From assembly GCA_964384825.1 (NCBI GenBank), contig CAYLMM010000007.1:11761-75760 (forward strand): a DNA stretch of 64,000 nt. The letters run 5' to 3'. The notes under the pieces were generated by a model that saw only the letters and a program-made list of their open reading frames with translations, was not told where the DNA came from and made no database searches. The translations under genes were made by a program, and so were the position numbers. Origin of the DNA: CAYLMM01 sp964384825 (GTDB lineage Bacteria > Krumholzibacteriota > Krumholzibacteriia > LZORAL124-64-63). Below, piece after piece: positions 26,070-33,502 of this stretch (its first letter is position 1; every line of letters begins with the position of its first letter).

Positions 26070-26077
26070 GCTAGACT
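26050..26077 (+). promoter_or_regulatory. Promoter of the DUF2914 / LpoA-like pair, embedded in a terminator
   Basis: A perfect TTGACA (26050-26055), a 16-nt spacer formed by the 3' arm of the terminator hairpin, and TAGACT (26072-26077). Predicted start is near 26084, about 50 nt before the next gene. Confidence 0.55.
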
Positions 26078-26133
26078 GCTGTCGGGACGTGAACCCGCAT
26101 CGCCCGGGAGCCTTCCGAAACAAGGGGTGAGCC

Positions 26134-26610
26134 ATGTCTGGTCTTCGCAACGGCCTGTCCGCGGCGCTGCTGCTGCTGCTCGCGGCCGTGTCCTTGACGG
26201 CCTTCGCCGCGCCCGTCGCGGCCGCGACCGCCGAAGCCTCCGGCCCGGAAACATCGGTGCGACTGATCTCGGTCTGCCGCGGCATCGATCGCGAAACGCG
26301 CGCGCCGGATGGGGCGGCCGAGGCCTTTCCCGCCGATGTCGGGCGCCTCTGGTGCTTCACCCGGGTGACCGGGGCCGTCGATTCCACCGCCGTGACCCAC
26401 GTCTGGTACCACGGCGGCGAGGTGATGGCGCGCGTCGAACTGCCCGTCCGCTCGGCCGACTGGCGGACGTGGTCGAGCAAGACCATCCTGCCCGGCTGGA
26501 CCGGGGACTGGGAGGTCAAGGCGCTCGATCCCGACGGCGTCGTGCTGGCCGCCTATCCGTTCCGGGTGACCGAGCCCGTTCCCGCGCCCGCCGCGGGAGA
26601 AGGGGAGTGA
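26134..26610 (+). CDS. Secreted DUF2914 protein
   Basis: The 158-aa protein has an N-terminal signal peptide (LSAALLLLLAAVSLTAFAAPVAA). The DUF2914 fold follows: FPADVGRLWCFTRVTG, VTHVWYHGGEVMARVELPV, WRTWSSKTILPGWTGDWEVKALDPDGVVL. The family's biochemical role is unknown. It is found in envelope proteins of delta-proteobacteria and relatives. It overlaps no gene but is closely followed by the LpoA-like lipoprotein. Confidence 0.8.
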   Translation: MSGLRNGLSAALLLLLAAVSLTAFAAPVAAATAEASGPETSVRLISVCRGIDRETRAPDGAAEAFPADVGRLWCFTRVTGAVDSTAVTHVWYHGGEVMARVELPVRSADWRTWSSKTILPGWTGDWEVKALDPDGVVLAAYPFRVTEPVPAPAAGEGE

Positions 26611-26612
26611 CC

Positions 26613-28520
26613 GTGATCCGATCCGTCGAAGCTATTCCGCCCCGGGTCGTGCTGCGCCTCGCGCTCGGTCTGCTGACCGGATTCCTGATGCTGCTGACAG
26701 CCTGCGCGGGAGGTCCGCGTCCCGAGATCCCGGGGCCGGCCGAGCCCGATCCCGGCCTGCCCGCCCGGCTGCATGCGCAACTCCGGGAGGCCCATGACGA
26801 GGGCGCGGATCGCCGCGCCCTGCAGTTGGGCTACGAGTTGATCGACCGGCATCCGGATTACGCCGGGCTCGACGACGCGATCCTGACGGCCGCCGATTCG
26901 GCCGTCCGGCTCGGGGATTCCGGCAGCGCCCTGCGGTTGACGCGCGAGATGCTGGTTTCGCGTCCGGATTCGCCGCGCGCCGCGGATTACCGTTGGCTGC
27001 AGGTCGATCTGTACGCTGCGGCGGGCGACACCCTGGCCGGTGTTTCCGCGCTGCTGGATCTGCACTCGGCCGCCGCCGCCGGCGCCGAGCGCGAAAAGGT
27101 TTCCGACCGGATCGCCGACCTGGCGGCGGGCCTGTCCGCGGACGATCTGGAGACCCTGATGGCCGGCCGGCCGGATCACGTCCTGCGCCCGTACATGTCC
27201 TATCTGCGGCTCTACCGGCTGCTGCGGGAGCAGAGGGCTGCCGAGGCCCCGGCCGCGGTCGAGGCCCTGCGTCGGGAAGCCCCCCGGAGCGATTGGCTGG
27301 CTCGCGCCGAGGCCCTGCTGGCCGAGCCCGGCTACGCCTTGGCGGGCGGTCCGCCGGCGCGTCCGACCGACGGCGGCATGGATTCCGATGCGGTGGGTCT
27401 GCTCTGTCCGCTGACCGGCCGGTACATGGTGCTCGGCAACGCCTTCTACGACGGGGCCCGTCTGGCTCTGGACGCCGCCAACCGTTCCGGATGGCGCCAG
27501 TTCCGGCTGCCGGCCCGCGATACCGGCGGCGATCCTGTCACCGCCGCGATCGCCGCCCGGCGTTTCGCCGCCGAGGAGAAACCCGTCGCGATGGTGGGCT
27601 CGCTGCTCAGCGCCCCGACCGTGGCGGCGGCCCTGGTGGCGGACGGCTTCGGGATCCCGCTGATCTCGCCGACCGCGACCAACGAACGCATCTGGGAACT
27701 GGGCGCGGGCGTTTTCCAGACCAACCTGACCGGCCTGTACGAGGCGCGCCTGCTGGCCCGGACCGCGGTCCATGTGCTGCTGAAGCATCGTTTCGCCGTC
27801 CTGCATCCCGACACGCCGGAGGGCGTGCGCAACCAGCAGATCTTCGCCGACGAGGTGATGGCCCTCGGCGGGGAGATCGTCGCGGTCGAGGCCCTGGGCG
27901 AGGGGCTGACCGATTTCCGCGAGCCCCTGGCCCGCGTCCGGGCCGCGCGTCCGGAGGTCATCTTCGCGCCGGTGTCGGTGGACGGGATGATGATGCTCGG
28001 GCCCCAGCTCGACTTCTACCGCTGCGGCGCCCTGGTGATGGGACCGAGCTCCTGGAACACGCCCCGCCTCGAGCGCGAGGTCGGCTCGATCCTCGAACGG
28101 GCGGTTTTTCCCAGCGACACCGCCCTGTTCCCGGTCGAGTGGAGCGAGATGTTCGCCGAAGGCTGGCATCCCGAGCATCTGCCCCAGGAGGCCACCGCCA
28201 TCGCCCAGCGTTCCTTCCACGCCACGATGCTGGTGCTGAGCGTGCTGGCCGAGGAACAGATCACCTCGCGTGAGGATCTGGTCTCCGCCCTGGCGAGCCG
28301 CCTGGAAGCCCGGCGGGAGACCGAGATCGACATCGAGGCCCTGGGCCCCGCGCTGCACGTATGGAGCGACGGCGGGACGGCCCCGTTCCCGATGGACCTT
28401 TTCGCCGAAGTGCAGCTGGTGCCCGAAACGGAGGAAGCATCCGGCGGGATGGATGAACGAGAAGCGTCGGCGTCGGACGATGCGGCCGCCCCGTGGAACG
28501 CGCAGGACGCCGGGGACTGA
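26613..28520 (+). CDS. Outer-membrane lipoprotein, LpoA-like / periplasmic-binding fold
   Basis: The 635-aa protein has a signal peptide and lipobox (LMLLTAC). A helical TPR-like N-terminal half (about 45-240) is followed by a type 1 periplasmic-binding domain (about 250-610). That domain includes VGLLCPLTGRYMVLGNAFYDGARLALDAAN, DTGGDPVTAAIAARRFAAEEKPVAMVGS, and PLISPTATNERIWELGAGVFQTN. This architecture matches LpoA-type activators of class A penicillin-binding proteins and LivJ-like lipoproteins. The GTG at 26613 is favoured by GAGAAGGGGA spacing; a GTG at 26607 is also in frame. It converges on the minus-strand TonB/amidase pair. Confidence 0.72.
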   Translation: MIRSVEAIPPRVVLRLALGLLTGFLMLLTACAGGPRPEIPGPAEPDPGLPARLHAQLREAHDEGADRRALQLGYELIDRHPDYAGLDDAILTAADSAVRLGDSGSALRLTREMLVSRPDSPRAADYRWLQVDLYAAAGDTLAGVSALLDLHSAAAAGAEREKVSDRIADLAAGLSADDLETLMAGRPDHVLRPYMSYLRLYRLLREQRAAEAPAAVEALRREAPRSDWLARAEALLAEPGYALAGGPPARPTDGGMDSDAVGLLCPLTGRYMVLGNAFYDGARLALDAANRSGWRQFRLPARDTGGDPVTAAIAARRFAAEEKPVAMVGSLLSAPTVAAALVADGFGIPLISPTATNERIWELGAGVFQTNLTGLYEARLLARTAVHVLLKHRFAVLHPDTPEGVRNQQIFADEVMALGGEIVAVEALGEGLTDFREPLARVRAARPEVIFAPVSVDGMMMLGPQLDFYRCGALVMGPSSWNTPRLEREVGSILERAVFPSDTALFPVEWSEMFAEGWHPEHLPQEATAIAQRSFHATMLVLSVLAEEQITSREDLVSALASRLEARRETEIDIEALGPALHVWSDGGTAPFPMDLFAEVQLVPETEEASGGMDEREASASDDAAAPWNAQDAGD

Positions 28521-28547
28521 TCCCGGATTTCCCGCGCCGGCCCCGAT

Positions 28548-29330
28548 TCACCTGACCCCGGGTTCGATGCCGAGCCCGGGGTTTCCCGTGCCGGCTCCGG
28601 GCGCCGGGCGGACGGGGCTGCGGAAATAGATCGTCAGCCGGTTCCAGAAGCCCTGGGGCAGACTCCCGTCCGGCAGCACCACCGGTTCGTAGAGCCACTG
28701 GTCCACGGCCTTCAGCACCACCCGGGCGAAGGGTTCGCCGCCGGAGTTGGACATGATGTACGAGCCGGTCACCCGGCCTTCCTCGTTCACGTAGAACGCC
28801 ACTTCGACCGCGATCTGGGGCGCGGTCATCGCCGACACGTCCGCGTCGGCGGGATAGCGGGGCCGCACCATCCGGATCAGGCGGAACCAGGGGTTGGTCT
28901 GCGAGGGCAGGCGCATCTCGATCGCGTCGGCGACGTCCAGTTCGGCGTCGGGCTCGATCTCCGCGGGATCGACCGGCGTCTCGGCCGGCGAGGGAGGCGA
29001 AGGCGGCGCGACGGATTCCCGGGCCTCCGGAGTGATCACCTCGATGTTGGGCGCCGAGGGCGGTGTGTCGGGGCTGCGGGCCGGATCCTGATGACGCTCG
29101 TCGGCTCCGTCGTCGATCGAAAGCTCGGGCATCAGCTTCATCGGGCCCTCGGAGCCGCTGAATTCCCACCGGCGGCGCACCTGCTCCCCGCGCGGTCCGA
29201 GGATGATTCCCAGCGCCAGCACGATGATCGCGCCGATCAGGGCGAAGAGGATGCGCCGTCTCTCGCCGCGGCGGAATCGCTCCTGCTCGGTCGGGATGTC
29301 GGGCTGTTCCAGGCGATCGGGCCGGCGCAT
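28548..29330 (-). CDS. TonB-like energy transducer / TonB C-terminal domain protein
   Basis: The 260-aa protein has a charged N-terminus, one membrane helix (ILFALIGAIIVLALGIIL, about 27-44) and a Pro/Asp/Glu-rich periplasmic linker (about 80-140). The C-terminal TonB fold is MVRPRYPADADVSAMTAPQIAVEVAFYVNEEGRVTGSYIMSNSGGEPFARVVLKAVDQWLYEP. TonB proteins couple inner-membrane proton-motive force to outer-membrane transporters; exbBD is not nearby, so coupling is unproven. The start ATG (29328-29330) follows AGGAG overlapping the amidase stop, making a two-gene operon. Confidence 0.8.
   Translation of the reverse strand: MRRPDRLEQPDIPTEQERFRRGERRRILFALIGAIIVLALGIILGPRGEQVRRRWEFSGSEGPMKLMPELSIDDGADERHQDPARSPDTPPSAPNIEVITPEARESVAPPSPPSPAETPVDPAEIEPDAELDVADAIEMRLPSQTNPWFRLIRMVRPRYPADADVSAMTAPQIAVEVAFYVNEEGRVTGSYIMSNSGGEPFARVVLKAVDQWLYEPVVLPDGSLPQGFWNRLTIYFRSPVRPAPGAGTGNPGLGIEPGVR
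28556..28584 (+). terminator. Possible terminator between convergent genes
   Basis: A 10-bp stem (CCCCGGGTTC/GAGCCCGGGG, 28556-28565 with 28572-28581, one G-T pair), loop GATGCC, then TTT. It lies 35 nt after the LpoA-like stop and inside the 3' end of the opposing gene. The T run is short. Confidence 0.35.
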
Positions 29331-29337
29331 GCGTCTC

Positions 29338-31842
29338 CTAGGGCTGTTCGGCCGCACCGGAGAAGACCGGAGCGCATTGCGCGGTTCCGTCCGGGGACAG
29401 ACGGACCGCGGTCAGGGTCCAGCGTTCCGCGGCTCCGATCTCCAACGTGTGTTCGGTCCCGACGGCGGGCAGGCCGGGGCCCGGCTCGCCGGGCAGCCAG
29501 AGCAGGTTGCCGTCCCAGCGCACCCTGTCCACACGCGATCCGGCGGGCAGGATCTCGGGGTGGTCGGCCAGCAGTCGGGATAAGTCGATCATATCGAAAA
29601 GTACGGCGCGTCCGGCCAGCTGCGAAACCGTCGCGGCGAAAAGGGCCCGGGCGGTCGCCTGCTGGCAGGCCGGCGCGGTCAGGGAATCCTCGGCCGCCAA
29701 GGAGGCCGGAGCCGCCAGGGAGACCTCCAGGGCCGGACAAGCCGTATGCCGCAGCAGGTAGGCCCAGGAAGGCTCCACCAGGATTCCGGCGCTGTCCACG
29801 CCGCAGGCGCGCATCGCGTCCGCGGTCATCCGCGCCCAGTTCCCGCCGCCGTTGCTGCCGTGATGATGGCGCAGGCGTACGGCCGGGCCGTCCGGTGCGG
29901 AGCGGCGGATCTCGACGTACAGGTCGGCCCGCTCGCGATTGGCCTTCAGCACGCGTTCCTCCGGCGGCATCCAGCTCTCGTTCTTGCGGATCAGGATCGG
30001 GCGCGCTCCGGCGCCGGTCAGCAGGTCGGCTAGGTATTCCGCCACGCGCAGGTTGATCTCCGAGCCGGTCGAGCCCAGGGGGCCGCGGCCGTCGTCGATC
30101 GCCGCGCCGCCGCGCGGATCGATCACCACGGTCTTGCCGTAGGCGCCCGGCAGCAGGGGACGCCACCGCAGGGTGTCGGTCCAGGCCGCGGCTTCATCCG
30201 CCCAGGGCGCGGTTCCGGTCTCGTCCAGCAGCAGGGGGAAGGCTCCCGGGGCCTCGAACCACAGCGGCTCGCCCTCGCGGACCAGCATGACCGGCCCGTG
30301 GGGATCGTCCATCGCGCCGATGGCCGGCGAACGGCCGCCGCGCTGTCCGGCCAGGCGGTCGACCCTGGTTCCGCCCGGCACGACCGGTCCGCCGGGCCAC
30401 GTCGCGGTCATTCGGAAGCGCAGGCTGTCGGGCAGGATGCTCACGGACATCGGGTCGATCTGGTTGCGGATCAGGCCGGGGCATTCGATCCTGATGATCG
30501 GATCGTCGGGCACCTCGCGGACGGCCACGATGTCCCAGGTCCGGGCGCCGGGCCACGAGGACAGCGGCACGTCCCGTTCGCGGTCGTCGCGGTCGACCAG
30601 CATCCGCCGGCAGCGGCGGGGAGTTTCCGGAGCGGGCTTGGCCGCCTCGATGCGGGCCCCTTGGGGATCGGCCGGGCCGGTCCGGATCAGGGCGCGGGCC
30701 CGATCCTCATAGGCTGGATTCTCGACCAGGACGGATTTCTCGACGGGCCCGCCGAAATCCTCGGTCCAGCGCCGGATCCAGGGCCGCACCGCCCGCCCGC
30801 TCAGGTTCCGGGCGCGCAGCACGATCTCATGTTCGCCGCGGGACCATCGCTTCGGCACGCGGGTCGAGATCGTCGTTCCGTCCGGACTCACCGAGGCCGG
30901 GGTCTCGGAGCCGTCGACCACCAGCCGGACGCTGGACGGATCCAGGGCAGGCCCGTCGCGCCGGTCCGCACCGTCGGGCCGGAATTTCCAGATGAGCCGT
31001 CCGGGCGCCGGCGCGCGGTCTTCGCGCAGGGGGATCGGGTTCATCGCTCCCCGCCGACCGGGTCTGAACGGTCCTTCGAAACGGGGATCCCCGCCCGAGA
31101 AGTAGTCCAGCAGGCCCAGGAAATAGGCCCGGGCCTCGAGCTGCTGCTTGGCCGCGAGCGAGAGCTTCCGTTCGACGTCAGGGTTCGAGAGCATCGAGGG
31201 CTCGCCCAGCACCGCCGGCACCGGGCTGTTGCGCAGGACGAAGAAGTTGCCGGGCATGATCCTGGCAGGGGAGATCTCCAGGTTCCGGACCAGATGACGA
31301 TGGATCGCCCGCGCCAGGTCCAGATCGGGACCGTCGCTTCCCACCGGATAATAGGTCTGGGTTTCGTTTATCGTCCGATCCAGCTCGGGGTTGCTGTTGT
31401 GATGGATCGACAGGAAGACGTCCGGCCGCAGGGAATCGACCATTGCGATCCGCACGGCCAGATCCGCGGCCAGCGAGGAATCCGCAGGGTCGAGGAAATC
31501 CCGGTCGGCCGTCCGGGTGAGATGGACTTCGGCGTCCGCCCATTCCAGCAGTCCGCGCAACCACAGGGCGACGCCGAGGTTCACGTCGGCCTCGTCCAGC
31601 CCGTCGCGGCCGGTGACGCCGCGGAAGACGCCGCCGTGGCCGGGGTCGACGACGATCCGCCGTTCGGCCAGGGGGCCGAAGTCGCGGTCGCCGAAGAGTT
31701 CGCGCAGTTCGTGGTAGCCGGTGTTGTCGACCGTGGGCGGGGCCGCCGCGCGCCGGCCGCAGCCGACGACTCCGGCCAGAAGGAGAACGGCCGCGCAGGC
31801 GGTGGCGGCGAGGAGCCGGGACAGGCTGGAAATCCGCTTCAT
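29338..31842 (-). CDS. Lipoprotein with tandem amidase_3 domains, second one degenerate
   Basis: The 834-aa protein has a lipobox (AGVVGC, Cys28). The N-terminal N-acetylmuramoyl-L-alanine amidase domain (about 62-250) has zinc and catalytic residues intact: VVDPGHGG, the Glu in GLDEADVNLG, SIHHNS and LGEPSMLSN. A long middle region (about 250-560) includes an Ig-like segment. A second amidase-like domain (about 570-760) has KTVVIDPRGG (ligand His replaced by Arg), a retained Glu in SEINLRVAEYLADLL, and EIRRS in place of SIHHN. The first domain should cleave peptidoglycan stem peptides; the second is probably structural or binding. The ATG at 31842 follows GGAGGG. Confidence 0.85.
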   Translation of the reverse strand: MKRISSLSRLLAATACAAVLLLAGVVGCGRRAAAPPTVDNTGYHELRELFGDRDFGPLAERRIVVDPGHGGVFRGVTGRDGLDEADVNLGVALWLRGLLEWADAEVHLTRTADRDFLDPADSSLAADLAVRIAMVDSLRPDVFLSIHHNSNPELDRTINETQTYYPVGSDGPDLDLARAIHRHLVRNLEISPARIMPGNFFVLRNSPVPAVLGEPSMLSNPDVERKLSLAAKQQLEARAYFLGLLDYFSGGDPRFEGPFRPGRRGAMNPIPLREDRAPAPGRLIWKFRPDGADRRDGPALDPSSVRLVVDGSETPASVSPDGTTISTRVPKRWSRGEHEIVLRARNLSGRAVRPWIRRWTEDFGGPVEKSVLVENPAYEDRARALIRTGPADPQGARIEAAKPAPETPRRCRRMLVDRDDRERDVPLSSWPGARTWDIVAVREVPDDPIIRIECPGLIRNQIDPMSVSILPDSLRFRMTATWPGGPVVPGGTRVDRLAGQRGGRSPAIGAMDDPHGPVMLVREGEPLWFEAPGAFPLLLDETGTAPWADEAAAWTDTLRWRPLLPGAYGKTVVIDPRGGAAIDDGRGPLGSTGSEINLRVAEYLADLLTGAGARPILIRKNESWMPPEERVLKANRERADLYVEIRRSAPDGPAVRLRHHHGSNGGGNWARMTADAMRACGVDSAGILVEPSWAYLLRHTACPALEVSLAAPASLAAEDSLTAPACQQATARALFAATVSQLAGRAVLFDMIDLSRLLADHPEILPAGSRVDRVRWDGNLLWLPGEPGPGLPAVGTEHTLEIGAAERWTLTAVRLSPDGTAQCAPVFSGAAEQP

Positions 31843-32065
31843 GAACACCCTCCGGGTGGTTGGTTCCGCCGACAGCTTAAGGCGGCCCGCGATCGCTGTC
31901 CAGAACCGGACGGGGGCGTCGATCCGGGGCGGGGCCGTGAAGCCGCCCCTGCTGGACAGGTGGCGGCTTCTCTGATACTTTAGGTCGCCACCGGGCCCGG
32001 ATTTCGCCCCTCCCGGCCCGATCGCCGATTATCTATCGCACCAGCAGCCCCGAAGGCCGTTTTCG
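31843..32065. other. Divergent intergenic region between the amidase and selA
   Basis: The 223 nt between two divergent genes must hold both promoters. I see GATTAT/TATCTA near 32029-32035 as a possible selA -10, without a convincing -35, and no clear operator or hairpin. Confidence 0.3.
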
Positions 32066-33502
32066 ATGAATCAAAGCTCCTTGCGCAACATCCCCTCTGT
32101 CGGCAGCATTCTGGAGAGTCCCGGGATCACCGAACTGGTCGCTGGTCCGGGCCGCGAATGGATGATCCGGCTGGTGCAGCGCGAGGTGGCCGCCGAGCGC
32201 GAACGTCTGCGCAACGGCGATCCGGGCGGAGGCAAGGACGAGATCCGCGCCCGCCTGGTCGAGCGTATCCTGGAGCGGCGCGAACTCTTGCTGGGACCGG
32301 CGATGCGGCGGGTGGTCAACGCCACCGGCGTGGTGGTGCACACCAATCTCGGCCGATCCCTCTATCCGGCGAAGGCCCTCGAGTGGATGCTCGAGGCCGC
32401 GGCGCACAATCTCGATCTGGAGCTCGATCTCGCCACCGGGCGTCGGGGCCATCGCGGCCGCGGCGTCGAGAGGAAGATCGCGCTGCTGGCCGGCGCCGAG
32501 GACGCACTGATCGTCAACAACAACGCCGCCGCCCTCTGGCTGGCGGTGCGCGTCTGCGCCGGCGGGGGGCGGGTCATCCTCTCGCGCGGCGAGGTGGTCG
32601 CGATCGGCGGATCCTTCCGCCTGCACGAGATCCTGCGCGAAACGGGCTGCGAACTGGTCGAGGTCGGCACCACCAACCGCACGACCGTCGACGACTACCG
32701 CGAAGCGCTGGTTTCGGGCGCCGTGGTCCTGAAGGTGCATCGCAGCAATTTCACGGTGACCGGTTTCAGCGAAGAGGCTTCGCTGGCGGAACTGGGCGAG
32801 ATGTGCCGTGAAACCGGACACGATCTGATCTACGATGCGGGCAGCGGCCTGCTGCATCCCCTGGCCCCCTACGGTCTGCCGGGACAGCCGACCCTGGCCG
32901 AGGACCTGGCGGCGGGTCCCACGGTCCTGACCTGCAGCGGCGACAAGCTGCTCGGCGGGATGCAGGCGGGCTTTTTGCTTGGATCCGCGGCGGCCACCGA
33001 GGCCATGCGGAAGCATCCGATGCGCCGCGCCTTCCGCGTCGACAAGACGGCCCTGGCCGCCTGCGACGCGGTTCTGACGCATTATCTGGCCGGGGACGAG
33101 GCCGAATCCGTGCCCACCCTGAGCCTGCTGGCCCGAACCGGGGACGAGCTGGAGGAACTGGCCGCCGAGGCCCGCGCCGCCCTCGATCCCCATCTGCCCG
33201 ACGGCTGGGAAAGCGGCGTCGAGATCGCCGAGGCCAGCGTCGGGGGCGGCAGTTTTTCCGATGCCGTCGTACCCACTCGCCTGCTCCGCTGGCGGGGCCC
33301 GAAGGCCGAGCTGGAACGCTGCCACGCGTTGCTGCGAAGCCAGGATCCCGCCGTGCTCGCTCGTATCGGCCAGGATGGACTGGCCCTGGATTTTCGCTCG
33401 CTGCCCCGGGATGACGTGCCGGTCGCGATCACGGCCGTCGGAAGGGTTTGGGAGCAGCTCGCAGCCCGCAAGCGGCAAGCCCGCACGGAGGAGGGAACAT
33501 GA
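32066..33502 (+). CDS. selA: L-seryl-tRNA(Sec) selenium transferase
   Basis: A PLP enzyme that converts seryl-tRNA(Sec) to selenocysteyl-tRNA(Sec). The 478-aa product has the SelA N-terminal domain (RNIPSVGSIL) and the hallmark VVNATGVVVHTNLGRS. The PLP region follows (ALIVNNNAAALWL, EVVAIGGSFRLHEI, VGTTNRTTVDDY, IYDAGSGLL), with the Schiff-base Lys in SGDKLLGG. The C-terminal domain is conserved (SVGGGSFSDAVVPTRLL). selB, selC and selD are not in this window, but selA implies that the genome makes selenoproteins. Its stop overlaps the next start (ATGA). Confidence 0.95.
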   Translation: MNQSSLRNIPSVGSILESPGITELVAGPGREWMIRLVQREVAAERERLRNGDPGGGKDEIRARLVERILERRELLLGPAMRRVVNATGVVVHTNLGRSLYPAKALEWMLEAAAHNLDLELDLATGRRGHRGRGVERKIALLAGAEDALIVNNNAAALWLAVRVCAGGGRVILSRGEVVAIGGSFRLHEILRETGCELVEVGTTNRTTVDDYREALVSGAVVLKVHRSNFTVTGFSEEASLAELGEMCRETGHDLIYDAGSGLLHPLAPYGLPGQPTLAEDLAAGPTVLTCSGDKLLGGMQAGFLLGSAAATEAMRKHPMRRAFRVDKTALAACDAVLTHYLAGDEAESVPTLSLLARTGDELEELAAEARAALDPHLPDGWESGVEIAEASVGGGSFSDAVVPTRLLRWRGPKAELERCHALLRSQDPAVLARIGQDGLALDFRSLPRDDVPVAITAVGRVWEQLAARKRQARTEEGT

